A stretch of 15,000 nt of DNA, from contig DCQT01000025.1 of assembly GCA_002323535.1 (NCBI GenBank), positions 1 through 15,000 on the forward strand, given 5' to 3'. Shown here one piece after another: positions 6,686-15,000 of the stretch. This DNA is from Bacteriovoracaceae bacterium UBA1511. GTDB taxonomy: Bacteria > Bdellovibrionota > Bacteriovoracia > Bacteriovoracales > Bacteriovoracaceae. Each line of letters begins with the position of its first letter. The stretch's first letter is position 1. The position numbers and the translations under genes are program-made. Under the pieces are notes generated by a model. It saw nothing but the letters and a program-made list of their open reading frames with translations, ran no database searches and was not told where the DNA came from.

Positions 6686-9600
6686 ATGCGCTCGTCCAGA
6701 ATATTTTTACCTATCCTCTTAATACTAAACTTACTTTTCAGCTGTGCAAAAGAACTTCCTAAAGTAGAAAGTGAATCTATCAAATCAAATGTTTTTAGTA
6801 TTGAAGAAATCAAAAATGCTAGTGTTGATCTAGAGTTTTCAACAGAAAAAAGGCAATCAATAAAATCCAAAGTCGGTGAAATTTATGCGCTAAATACCTT
6901 CTCATTAAAAAGAGTTTCTAGCATCAATACAAACAACACAAAGCTTGTACCTCTATTTGAAGAGATAAAACTATTACTTCCAGAAGAAACGAGCAAAATC
7001 AACGTCAGGTTTAAGGTAACAAGTAATCACATTGTTGCTTACTACAATGTAACGACACCTAAGACGTTGAAAAGCTTATCCATGGAAGGCTCTGACGTGG
7101 ACAATATTTTTCAATATCAAATACAGGGTTTTGGAATAAAAAGAAGATCTAAAAATGCCAATAATGAGGAAACTAGAAATATTGAGTTTCATTCAACATC
7201 CAAAGAAGAAGCCACCCACATAAAAATAAGTGCTCTTTCGACAAGTCGACAAATGGGCGACTTGCACGCGTTAGACGAGAAACAAAAAAGAGAATTATTC
7301 TTAAAAGAAAAATTAAACGGTAAAGAGTTAACAAGAAAACAAATAAGAACCATACTTAACGATAGAACAATACTTAATAACTCTAAAATTACAGATCAAA
7401 TATTTGAGGACTCCTCAGTGTTTGTTGTTCGAATTTTTAAGGATGAAGCTTATCTCTTCTCAAAAATCACAAAGTCGGATCTTTTGAGAAAAGAAAAGCA
7501 AGCATTAAAAAATGATATTAAAATAAAGAGCATTCTTAAATGTAACAACTCCGATATGGAAGATTGTTTTTTAAGAGCAGAATATAAGTTTGATACAAAC
7601 CCTGTTATTAAAGAGTACACCCAAGATGAGAGAGGTAAAACTCTTGCTCCAATAGAGTTCAAATCAAAAGACGATTTAAATATTGCTGATATACTAAAGA
7701 TTAATATTAATTCTCTCGTTGACACTAGAAGTGAACTTTTTAACGCTTTTCCGAACCTTGAAAATAAACCGTTAGTTAAGAAAAATAAAATTGATCTTAA
7801 TAGTGAGTACGTATTTCTACCCTCAACGCACGACACACCAAGAAAAGTTGCTGACGCCTCGGCATTTTTTCAGGGACAAGAAAGAATTGTAAAACTAAAG
7901 CTTGAAGAGGATGGCCTCATTGTTTACGAACAAGAATCAGATACACGCTTTCAAGATAATGAATTAAATAACTCGCCAGTGCTAAAAATTAGTGGATCTC
8001 ACCTTGACTATGATTGCCTTGAAAAAGAAGAAAATACTTGTGTTGGAGATATAGAAGCATCAAATAATGACAATTGGAAAAAAAGAAGATTCTTTGCACC
8101 AAACTTAGACTCACTAAAACATTTCCAGGTTAACAATATTGATCTATTTAATTTAGGAAGCTCATGTTTTAGAGAGATTGACTCTGAAATGACTCACTAT
8201 GAGTTCAAAAAAGGCGTCATTAATATAGAGCAAGAAAAAACATTCAAAGTCTCCACAAACTTTGCGTGTATAGCGAGATACTTTTTTAGCGACAATATGG
8301 AGTCCACCAGTTTTAAAGTTAAGTTTTTCTACAGCCTGGTGCGATTAAAAGACTTAGCATCAAGTGACTACGTAGCAGTAGACTACCCGACAAAAGATCA
8401 GGACAAGTTTGGCTTTTTTAAAAACGAAAGAACAGAGCTTGCACAAGACTACACATCTTCCAGGTCTCCAAAAAAGTATTTTCTTAATAGATTCAATCCT
8501 AAAAAAAATGAAATCACGTACGCTCTTAGCGAAGAATTTGGAAGAGAAGAGAATAAATACATTCTTGATGCGACAAAAGAGGTTATAGCTAACATCAATA
8601 AATCGCTTAACTCAGCTGAAGCAAATATTCAGATTACCCTAGAGGATCCAAAAAAGATTTATCCTGGTGACTTAAGAAAAAACAGTATTGTCCTTATAAC
8701 TGACCCTCTGGCCAATGGACTTCTAGGATATGGGCCAAGTGTCTCAAACCCAAGAACAGGTGAAATACTTCAAGCTCACACAAATATGTACCTTGGTGTA
8801 CTAAGGCAAACCACACGGTCTACTTACAAACTTATGGAAAGCATGAGTAAAGAAAACCCTATCACATTTGAATCTAAACAATTGAACTTTGGAAAGCTTG
8901 AATTAAAAACGACTGCCCCTGTTATATCAAATATTCACATCGATGGCAGTCTATCTAATAAATTGAAAGTTGCTCAATCAATAATTAATCAAAAATCAGT
9001 TAATTCAAAAGATTCAAACCTCAATATTATTCCAAGTCACACTCTTAAAGAGCACTCTAGTCATCATGACCATTCTCATGCAGAACTTAACCATATAGAA
9101 AAAAGCATCGATCAATTTGACGAGCGTTTAAATAGACTTGCAAAAAACAATGCTTTTCATAAAGAGTTTCTAAATTACAGTGCTCTTGGAAAAAAGATTA
9201 TAAAAGAAATTAGAGAAGATAATCGATTTTTCACATCTAAGGGTCACCTAATTTCCTGGGAGAAACTACCCGAAGATTTAAAAGAATTAGCGATTAAAAG
9301 AATTATCACGCAGGCATACAAAACAACGCTTGCTCACGAAATTGGGCATAACCTTGGGTTAAGACATAACTTTCAAGGATCGCATGACAAGGCAAACTTT
9401 TACACTCAATCCGAGATTAATTCGGACGTAGCACCACAATACTCTTCAATAATGGATTACGGACTCTCTCAATTAAATGAACTTCCAATCATGGGTAAGT
9501 ATGACATCGCAGCCCTTCGGTTTGGCTATGCAAGAAAGTTTGAAAAAACAACGGGTGAACTGGTTTCCATTCCAACGACACTTGAACAAGCAACAAGCAC

Positions 9601-11296
9601 GATTCCCCAAAACATGGTTAAAGCGTACGAGTTTTGTACAGACGAAAATGCTGGAAGTAATCTGACTTGCAACCGTTTTGACGAAGGAACAAATCTAACT
9701 GAGATCATTCAAAGTAGTATTAGGCAATACGAGCAATCTTATAAATTTGCAAACAAAAGAGATGGTAGAAAAAATTTTACGACAAGAGGAATTGATAATT
9801 ACATAAGATACCGTGCTTATCACTTTACGAAATTTAGAATGGCGCTTAGAACGTGGATGATTTTCAACAACCTATTTAGAGCGCAAAGCCCAGAACTTAT
9901 GTATGAAGGTTGCCCTAAGGCGCAAGAGATTACAGTTCCATTTTGTAAAACGATAAATGATACTATAAATGCGACAAAACTTGCGGCACAACAGCTATTA
10001 AACATACTTGCAACACCTGATAAGACCTGTGCCGTTGCTGTAAGTACTGACCCAACAAAAATTGTTACCACAATGCCTCTAAGAGATATTTACTCCAAGG
10101 TAAAGTACGGCTCTAAAGATCCAGTAATTGACTCTTGTTTTCATGAAGATATTGTAAAAGAGCTATCAACAAGCAGCTTAGTACCAATAGCTGAAGGCGG
10201 GAAGTTTATAAACGATGTCAAGGGTACCCACCCTGAATATCGATATAATTCAGATATAATGATAAGAGGTATTTGGTCTGACAAACTTTTAGCAATAAAA
10301 TATTTATTTCAAAGAAGTGGAAGCATGACTGAACCATCTCTTGGAACATTTAGTTTTTATGATCACAAGCAGATAAGACGTGAACTTATGAATTATATCA
10401 ATCATATTACTCTTGGTTCACCCTTAAGAAACCAAATTCCTTTTACGGACAAAGACAGTAATCCTGTAAAAGTACAATATGGTGTTAGTGGTATTGATTA
10501 CATTCCTGAGCAACCAACATGGCTTCCCACGATTATTTTTGGCTTGCCAGGATTTTCAGGGGAGTTATTTAATCGTTTAAATCTAAACTTGATTGTAAAA
10601 TCAAACTACTCTACGGACCCAATTACAGAGTTTACAATGAATGAACTTGACAATACTTTAGGGGTGAACAAATTTAACCTTTATGACTCAAATATTGTTG
10701 AATCTCTCCCTAAAGATAAAACGAAATCTTACTACAATGATCAGTCTGAGACTTACTTCGTCTCAAGGCCTTCTAACTTAATAGCTGAAAAAATGATTTC
10801 TGTGATTAACGAATATAAATTTTTAAAAGGTATAGACAAACAAGTTGTTGAGCGAGTCTTTACCCACCGTGCCGTTCCAACACCAGATCCTGCATGGTGT
10901 GATGAGCAAAAGAATGTCTTTAAATTCATCTTGAAGATGGGTGTCGACTTTGCGGAAAAAATTAAATCTATTGTTGCTGCAGGAAAAACTTTTACAAAAG
11001 AAGAACTCCTAGCGATGAATCTTCCGGAGGAAGTAGTAAATGGAATTCTAAAAATGCAAAACTTATCCGTTAACCAAATTGAGCAAATTATCCATGGGAT
11101 TAATAATCCAAGGGATGTCTCAGCACCAGCTGATGCACCAGATAAGATTAAAAAATTATACACCCTTAATATGTTCTCGCTAGAGCTTTATATGTATGGA
11201 ATCATGGAGCAAAAAGTTGAGGAGTACAAGGTAAAATTAGAGTGGCTTCCTGAGCAAGGAAAGACTAAGGACTTCATAAGAGCAATAAGTTACTAA
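6686..11296 (+). CDS. Giant zinc-dependent metalloprotease lipoprotein (metzincin-like, DUF5117/DUF4953-type)
   Basis: Predicted envelope-anchored endopeptidase of 1536 residues. The start has AGGAGA 5 nt upstream. The signal peptide ends LLFSC, with Cys20 as likely lipid anchor. Residues about 25-620 are a long beta-rich, Lys/Asn-rich region I cannot assign. The catalytic part follows: an entry segment near YALSEEF, GPSVSNPRTGEI (683-694), then HEIGHNLGLRHN with zinc ligands His884, His888, His894 and catalytic Glu885. A Met-turn IMDYG (Met923) lies 29 residues on, then GKYDIAALRFGY. A Cys pair (984, 995) followed by FDEG and a Tyr-rich helix also fits large zinc metalloproteases of this group. 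Between the PRTGE segment and the active site lies an unusually long insertion of about 190 residues with a His-rich patch (785-803, 7 His). The C-terminal ~500 residues are unassigned, probably helical. Family placement is from motif memory; substrate unknown. Confidence 0.9.
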   Translation: MRSSRIFLPILLILNLLFSCAKELPKVESESIKSNVFSIEEIKNASVDLEFSTEKRQSIKSKVGEIYALNTFSLKRVSSINTNNTKLVPLFEEIKLLLPEETSKINVRFKVTSNHIVAYYNVTTPKTLKSLSMEGSDVDNIFQYQIQGFGIKRRSKNANNEETRNIEFHSTSKEEATHIKISALSTSRQMGDLHALDEKQKRELFLKEKLNGKELTRKQIRTILNDRTILNNSKITDQIFEDSSVFVVRIFKDEAYLFSKITKSDLLRKEKQALKNDIKIKSILKCNNSDMEDCFLRAEYKFDTNPVIKEYTQDERGKTLAPIEFKSKDDLNIADILKININSLVDTRSELFNAFPNLENKPLVKKNKIDLNSEYVFLPSTHDTPRKVADASAFFQGQERIVKLKLEEDGLIVYEQESDTRFQDNELNNSPVLKISGSHLDYDCLEKEENTCVGDIEASNNDNWKKRRFFAPNLDSLKHFQVNNIDLFNLGSSCFREIDSEMTHYEFKKGVINIEQEKTFKVSTNFACIARYFFSDNMESTSFKVKFFYSLVRLKDLASSDYVAVDYPTKDQDKFGFFKNERTELAQDYTSSRSPKKYFLNRFNPKKNEITYALSEEFGREENKYILDATKEVIANINKSLNSAEANIQITLEDPKKIYPGDLRKNSIVLITDPLANGLLGYGPSVSNPRTGEILQAHTNMYLGVLRQTTRSTYKLMESMSKENPITFESKQLNFGKLELKTTAPVISNIHIDGSLSNKLKVAQSIINQKSVNSKDSNLNIIPSHTLKEHSSHHDHSHAELNHIEKSIDQFDERLNRLAKNNAFHKEFLNYSALGKKIIKEIREDNRFFTSKGHLISWEKLPEDLKELAIKRIITQAYKTTLAHEIGHNLGLRHNFQGSHDKANFYTQSEINSDVAPQYSSIMDYGLSQLNELPIMGKYDIAALRFGYARKFEKTTGELVSIPTTLEQATSTIPQNMVKAYEFCTDENAGSNLTCNRFDEGTNLTEIIQSSIRQYEQSYKFANKRDGRKNFTTRGIDNYIRYRAYHFTKFRMALRTWMIFNNLFRAQSPELMYEGCPKAQEITVPFCKTINDTINATKLAAQQLLNILATPDKTCAVAVSTDPTKIVTTMPLRDIYSKVKYGSKDPVIDSCFHEDIVKELSTSSLVPIAEGGKFINDVKGTHPEYRYNSDIMIRGIWSDKLLAIKYLFQRSGSMTEPSLGTFSFYDHKQIRRELMNYINHITLGSPLRNQIPFTDKDSNPVKVQYGVSGIDYIPEQPTWLPTIIFGLPGFSGELFNRLNLNLIVKSNYSTDPITEFTMNELDNTLGVNKFNLYDSNIVESLPKDKTKSYYNDQSETYFVSRPSNLIAEKMISVINEYKFLKGIDKQVVERVFTHRAVPTPDPAWCDEQKNVFKFILKMGVDFAEKIKSIVAAGKTFTKEELLAMNLPEEVVNGILKMQNLSVNQIEQIIHGINNPRDVSAPADAPDKIKKLYTLNMFSLELYMYGIMEQKVEEYKVKLEWLPEQGKTKDFIRAISY

Positions 11297-11326
11297 GTTT
11301 AGACAATTTAATAAGATCAAAATTAT

Positions 11327-11357
11327 AAAAAAAGCCCGCAAATTGCGGGCTTTTTTT
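11327..11357. terminator. Bidirectional intrinsic terminator
   Basis: Stem GCCCGC (11334-11339) and GCGGGC (11345-11350) with an AAATT loop is flanked by A7 (11327-11333) and T7 (11351-11357). Each strand therefore shows a GC stem followed by seven T. It lies between the convergent metalloprotease (ends 11296) and ferredoxin-domain gene (ends 11380) and should serve both. Confidence 0.93.
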
Positions 11358-11379
11358 ATATTAATATTTTTTGTTAAAA

Positions 11380-12231
11380 TTACTTATCAAACTTAATTAC
11401 TTCCACAGGACATGCTTCGGCAGCCTCTACAATTCTTAGGCCATCAGTCAATGGAGCGTTAGGTCTTATCACGCATGTAGCATCCTGTACTTCGAAAACC
11501 TCTGGAATAATAGTTTCACAAGCATCACAAACGATACACCCCGGCTCAATCCAAACCTTTGATACACTAAAATTTTCAACTGTCTCCCCACCATCAGCAG
11601 CTCCTGCAGGTGCAAAGGCTCCAGCAAATTCAGGGTTAACTGCTATTTTTAGTTTTTTTCCGCCAGTAACCGGCAGTGGGTCTGCAACGAACGACTTTTT
11701 TACAGTAGGGTAGTAAACTTTTTCAGTTTTGGGCCCATATTGTTCCATATAGCTTTCTACTGTATGCTCAGAGTCGCTCATAAGTTGTAAAAACTTTTCA
11801 GATGTCATTTCATACTGATGATTGATACCTTCCTTAGAAGAAGATAATTCAACCATTACCTTAGCACTTACTTTTTTAGGAAAGCTTATTGCCTCAAGAA
11901 GCTCTAAAAACTTTGGACCTAAATCGAGGTCCTCACCGAATGCTGAAGACTTTCCAGAAAAGCTTCTAATAATTTCAATTTGGGAAGGTTTTGCAAAAGG
12001 ATTGTATAGGGCGACTTTTATTGTATCAAATGTTGTCGGCTCTTTAGTTGTGTTCCATCGCAAGCCAAACCCAAAGCCATTCTTTCCTCTTCTGGATCTT
12101 AAAAAGCTAAGTTTTGGGCGACCAAAAAAGAACTCAACGCTTCCTGTTAAAAAATTCAACCCAACAACTGTTACTACTAACCCTGCTGCAAGAACAACTG
12201 CAATTGACATGGTAATGAACTGTAAATTCAT
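11380..12231 (-). CDS. Membrane-anchored protein with C-terminal 4Fe-4S ferredoxin domain
   Basis: The 283 residues have an N-terminal membrane helix (about 8-28) followed by an Arg/Lys-rich stretch, which by the positive-inside rule suggests the bulk is cytoplasmic. Residues about 40-135 look beta-rich (DTIKVALYNPF, SAKVMVELSSS) and match nothing I recognise; an Ala/Gly/Pro linker (about 205-220) follows. The end is a ferredoxin domain with CIVCDAC (Cys232, 235, 238) and a distal ACPVEVIK (Cys274), enough for one 4Fe-4S cluster. An additional Cys253 lies between them. The family role is electron transfer; the partner is unknown. The start has GGAG 7 nt before the ATG. It lies 85 bp downstream of truB, where rpsO is found in many bacteria, so it may be read with that operon or from its own promoter. 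Confidence 0.88.
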   Translation of the reverse strand: MNLQFITMSIAVVLAAGLVVTVVGLNFLTGSVEFFFGRPKLSFLRSRRGKNGFGFGLRWNTTKEPTTFDTIKVALYNPFAKPSQIEIIRSFSGKSSAFGEDLDLGPKFLELLEAISFPKKVSAKVMVELSSSKEGINHQYEMTSEKFLQLMSDSEHTVESYMEQYGPKTEKVYYPTVKKSFVADPLPVTGGKKLKIAVNPEFAGAFAPAGAADGGETVENFSVSKVWIEPGCIVCDACETIIPEVFEVQDATCVIRPNAPLTDGLRIVEAAEACPVEVIKFDK

Positions 12232-12266
12232 CTAAAATCTCCAAGGAAATATTAACTTTTTTAGCC

Positions 12267-12295
12267 AACATAGCAAATAAATTGTTGAAATTAAA
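12267..12295 (-). promoter_or_regulatory. Candidate extended -10 promoter for the ferredoxin-domain gene
   Basis: On the minus strand TATGTT (12267-12272) is preceded by TGC, an extended -10 form. TTTAAT (12290-12295) lies 17 bp upstream as a weak -35. It sits about 36 nt before the ATG in the gap after truB, where no terminator is visible. The hexamers are imperfect and the region is AT-rich. Confidence 0.35.
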
Positions 12296-12316
12296 CTAGA
12301 TTTTATCCATTTTTTA

Positions 12317-13285
12317 TTAATCTATAAAGGGACTGAAACGAACAATTGGTTTGTATTGGGCACCTTCAGTATATGCAAGAGCACATACCCGGCCAGAGGG
12401 CGAATATAACCCAACGAGTTCCCCCTTGCAGGTTGAAACTGAACTACTTGCTAAGTCTTTACCGTTTTTAAAATCCAGCCATTGCATTTCTGACAACCTA
12501 AATACTTTGCCTCCAAACACTCTACCTGGACACAAACATGCGCCGGACATATCTGATAGTTGTGGCTTCAGTAAAATACTCCCGAAATCATCACCTCTTA
12601 CAGGCCAATTCACCTTTTCTAAGCAATTTGCTATTGAGAATGGACCTATTTTAGTTCGCTTCAAACTCTTTAAGACGCCAAATGTATCTAGCTTTTTAGC
12701 GAAATCTTCAAATAACACCCGAATATAGGTACCTGAGCTTACTTCACATCTGAAATGAATATTTCTTCCCTCAATAGACAGAATCTCAAATCGGCTTACT
12801 ACTCTTCTGACTGGTTCCTTTTTAATAAAATTACCCTGCCTGGCAAGTTTGTAAAGCGGTAAACCATTATGTTTTGTCGCTGAAAAAAATGGTGGTATTT
12901 GAAAATATTCACCTACAAATGTTTTTGCTACTTTGTTCAACCTCTCAATACTATAATCTACAAGTTTTGTTTCAATTTTAGTGTCATTATTGAGAATCTT
13001 CCCTGTCATATCACCAGTGTCGTAAGAGAAACCTAGAACACCCTCTGATTCATAATTTTTAGTAAATCTGTTATGAATTAAGTCACTCAACCTCGAGGCT
13101 CCAGCAATAGCAATAAGAAGAACCCCCTCTGCAAAAGGATCTAGGGTCCCCAAGTGCCCGATTTTACCGAAGCCAAATGGTAAATTATATTTAAAATGCC
13201 TCACGACATCACTAGAGCCGATGCCTTTTGGCTTGTAAACATTCAATATAAGTGGAGGAAAAATTGGCGCTTTAGTTTTGCCCAT
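12317..13285 (-). CDS. truB: tRNA pseudouridine-55 synthase
   Basis: Converts U55 in the T-arm of elongator tRNAs to pseudouridine. The 322 residues open with the expected LNVYKPKGIGSSDVV and carry the catalytic motif as KIGHLGTLDPFAEGVL, with nucleophile Asp49. Most TruB proteins have GHTGTLDPLATG, so Leu45 and Glu53 are departures, but the catalytic Asp and its neighbours are kept. SGTYIR, found in the conserved core, is present in the middle. The last ~75 residues fit a PUA-like RNA-binding tail. Size is normal. It follows rbfA by 6 bp with no good Shine-Dalgarno, pointing to coupled translation from rbfA. Confidence 0.95.
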   Translation of the reverse strand: MGKTKAPIFPPLILNVYKPKGIGSSDVVRHFKYNLPFGFGKIGHLGTLDPFAEGVLLIAIAGASRLSDLIHNRFTKNYESEGVLGFSYDTGDMTGKILNNDTKIETKLVDYSIERLNKVAKTFVGEYFQIPPFFSATKHNGLPLYKLARQGNFIKKEPVRRVVSRFEILSIEGRNIHFRCEVSSGTYIRVLFEDFAKKLDTFGVLKSLKRTKIGPFSIANCLEKVNWPVRGDDFGSILLKPQLSDMSGACLCPGRVFGGKVFRLSEMQWLDFKNGKDLASSSVSTCKGELVGLYSPSGRVCALAYTEGAQYKPIVRFSPFID

Positions 13286-13291
13286 TGTCTA

Positions 13292-13636
13292 TTATTTAAT
13301 ATGACCTTCGTCTTTTAGTATATTTGTAATTTTTTGCTCTTCCTCGTACTGAGAATCATAGACAAACTCAATTTGAGGGGTGTGTTTAATTTTTAATCCT
13401 CTGCCTATATGAGTTCTAACTTTGCCTTTGTTTCTAAGAAGAGAGGACTTTACGTCCTCTCTTTTATTAACGTCAAAAGCATCCCAGAAAATTTTTGCCG
13501 AAGAGAAATCATTGCTTAGTTCAACTTTTGTCACGGAAAAGAGCATTAACTTATCGTCAGACAAGTTCCTAATACACTCAAGAGCAAAAAATTGAATCTT
13601 TTCTTCCAGCTTACTTTTTTTATAAGATGTACTCAT
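13292..13636 (-). CDS. rbfA: 30S ribosome-binding factor A
   Basis: Small KH-fold protein that binds the immature 30S subunit and helps 16S rRNA 5'-end processing and late assembly, and is needed for cold growth in E. coli. The 114 residues show the family pattern: an N-terminal helix pair (EEKIQFFALECIRNLSD), the strand with VTKVELSNDFSSAKIFW, and the C-terminal strand LKIKHTPQIEFVYD. Residues fall in the usual 110-135 range. GGAAG lies 4-5 nt before the ATG. It sits 19 bp after infB and 6 bp before truB, the conserved infB-rbfA-truB order, which makes the call firm despite weak sequence conservation of the family. Confidence 0.95.
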   Translation of the reverse strand: MSTSYKKSKLEEKIQFFALECIRNLSDDKLMLFSVTKVELSNDFSSAKIFWDAFDVNKREDVKSSLLRNKGKVRTHIGRGLKIKHTPQIEFVYDSQYEEEQKITNILKDEGHIK

Positions 13637-13655
13637 AATCTTCCAAGTTAAAGGA

Positions 13656-15000
13656 TTAAACGTTTAGTGCCTCTGAGCTTTTCTCTTCAGCTGCTTTTAC
13701 ATCATCAAGAGTTCTTTTTGTTTCGACCATTTTGTATGCTTCAAAGACATCTCCCACTTTTACATCATTAAAGTTTTCGAGCCCGATACCACACTCAAGT
13801 CCATATTTAACTTCTTTAACGTCGTCTTTAAACCGCTTAAGGGAGGATAATTTACCATCAAAAACAATTTTTCCAGAGCGAAGAAGTCTAATACTGCACC
13901 CAACTTCAATTCGTCCGTCAATTACATACGAACCAGCTATAACTCCAACTTTAGGAACAGAGAAGGTATCCCTAACCTCCGCACGGCCAGTAAACTCTTC
14001 AGACGTATCAGGCTCAAGAAGTCCTTCCATTGCCAATTTGATATCGTTAATCAACTCATAAATAATACTATATGTCTTAACATCAACGCCTTTGTCCTCT
14101 GCCAGTCTTCTTGCAGTGTTCATTGGTCGCATATTGAAGCCAAGAATGTATGCCGATGCTTCTGCTGCAAGGCTGACGTCATTATCATTTATTGCACCTA
14201 CGCCACCTCCAATCACTTTAATCTCTACCTCTGGATTAGAAAGACTTGTGAGTGATTGCTTGATCGCTTCATAAGAACCAAGAACGTCTGTCCTTACGAT
14301 TAGATTTAGGGTTTTCATCTCTGCACCACTCTCTGGAGCAGCTGAACCAAAAAAGTCCTCAAGCGACACAGTTTGTTTTACCGGAGCTGACTCTAGAAGT
14401 TTTCTCTCGTTAACCCTGTTCGCTACAACTTTTTTCGCTTCTCTTTCATTTTTTGCAACATTTAAAATATCACCGGGATTGGGTGCTGTATCTAAGCCAA
14501 GGATTTGAACAGGTGTAGATGGGCCGGCTGACTTGAGGTCTTTTCCTAATGAACTCATTAGGCTCCTTGCTCGACCATATGATTCACCGACAACAAGACT
14601 ATCGCCTTTTTTAAGAGTACCAGACTGAATAAGAATAGTTGCAACGGGACCCCTACCTTGCTCTACTCTTGATTCTATAACCACTCCCTCTGCTTTGCCT
14701 TTAGGGTTTGCCGTAAGTTCCATAATTTCGGATTGAAGTGCAATGGCTTCGAGAAGTTGATCCACACCTTCGCCTTTAAGAGCCGATATAGGACAAAATT
14801 GGGTATCCCCACCCCAGTCTTCTGGTGTGAGCTCGAATTCGGTTAATTCTTGTTTTACTCTGTCAGGCTTTGCCTCTTCTTTATCCATTTTATTGACGGC
14901 AACAATAATAGGTACGCCCGCATTTTGACAAAACTTGATAGACTCTTTTGTCTGAGGCATTACTCCATCGTCAGCTGCAACAACTAATACAACAATATCT
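13656..15000 (-). CDS. infB: Translation initiation factor IF-2 (C-terminal part; N-terminus beyond right edge)
   Basis: GTPase that places fMet-tRNA in the 30S P site and promotes subunit joining. The frame is open to the right edge, so the ATG at 14960 is internal; upstream codons read DIVVLVVAADDGVMPQT, the typical IF-2 stretch after the G3 motif. The ~448 visible residues contain the G4 motif NKMD, G5 SALKGEG, the beta-barrel domain II with EGVVIES, domain III and IV, and the C-terminal fMet-tRNA binding region with GLECGIGLENFNDVKVGD. A short charged tail follows. The N-terminal domains, G1-G3 and the start lie outside, so full length is unknown. First visible gene of the infB-rbfA-truB operon; in many bacteria nusA precedes it. 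Confidence 0.98.
   Translation of the reverse strand, partial: DIVVLVVAADDGVMPQTKESIKFCQNAGVPIIVAVNKMDKEEAKPDRVKQELTEFELTPEDWGGDTQFCPISALKGEGVDQLLEAIALQSEIMELTANPKGKAEGVVIESRVEQGRGPVATILIQSGTLKKGDSLVVGESYGRARSLMSSLGKDLKSAGPSTPVQILGLDTAPNPGDILNVAKNEREAKKVVANRVNERKLLESAPVKQTVSLEDFFGSAAPESGAEMKTLNLIVRTDVLGSYEAIKQSLTSLSNPEVEIKVIGGGVGAINDNDVSLAAEASAYILGFNMRPMNTARRLAEDKGVDVKTYSIIYELINDIKLAMEGLLEPDTSEEFTGRAEVRDTFSVPKVGVIAGSYVIDGRIEVGCSIRLLRSGKIVFDGKLSSLKRFKDDVKEVKYGLECGIGLENFNDVKVGDVFEAYKMVETKRTLDDVKAAEEKSSEALNV

Noticed and set aside
10753..11163. 136-codon minus-strand frame inside the protease gene
   Set aside because: It is antisense to a continuous large gene, lacks a convincing ribosome site and looks like a composition shadow; the same goes for 7450-7836.
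11822..12235. 137-codon plus-strand frame opposite the ferredoxin-domain gene
   Set aside because: It lies antisense to a gene with clear motifs and ribosome site, and its product shows no recognisable domain.
14958..14960. ATG as the start of infB
   Set aside because: Codons upstream to the window edge continue the conserved IF-2 sequence (DIVVLVVAADDGV), so this Met is internal.

Overview
The window is AT-rich, densely coded bacterial chromosome with core housekeeping genes on one strand and lipoprotein or envelope genes scattered among them. Four proteins start with a signal or anchor sequence and three of those have a lipobox. A 1536-residue metzincin-type lipoprotease, an acid phosphatase lipoprotein and a cytosolic murein-peptide-type carboxypeptidase sit beside tyrS, rnhA and the infB-rbfA-truB cluster. 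This mix fits a Gram-negative with an outer membrane and a secreted-hydrolase lifestyle. A low-GC member of the Bdellovibrionota (Bacteriovorax/Halobacteriovorax type) is my best guess, but it is an inference from style, not a proven assignment.

Layout. Positions 1-2086 (+) hold the 3' part of a large Cys-rich, probably exported protein of unknown function. It converges on a minus-strand run, tyrS (5641) > rnhA > P4-type acid phosphatase lipoprotein > FKBP-type prolyl isomerase lipoprotein (2140). This run has a 4-bp overlap and short gaps and closes with a hairpin terminator at 2085-2111. From 5642 transcription diverges: an M14 (MpaA-like) carboxypeptidase runs rightwards, followed by a 223-bp leader with three perfect 11-bp tandem repeats and several small dyads, then the giant zinc metalloprotease (6686-11296). 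A two-sided terminator at 11327-11357 separates it from a second minus-strand block: infB (cut by the right edge) > rbfA > truB > a membrane-anchored protein with a C-terminal 4Fe-4S ferredoxin domain.

How the genes work together. infB, rbfA and truB form the classic translation-initiation, ribosome-maturation and tRNA-modification cluster, and tyrS adds a tRNA-charging enzyme. The acid phosphatase and FKBP are periplasm-facing helpers for nucleotide scavenging and protein folding. The M14 enzyme and the giant protease look like a peptide-degradation theme, one cytosolic and one cell-surface, but no shared regulation is demonstrated. No tRNA, rRNA, insertion sequence, prophage or CRISPR array was seen, and no gene-free stretch exceeds 300 bp. 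The least explained items are the giant protease with its His-rich insertion, the 11-bp repeats before it, the left-edge Cys-rich protein and the domain between membrane anchor and ferredoxin.
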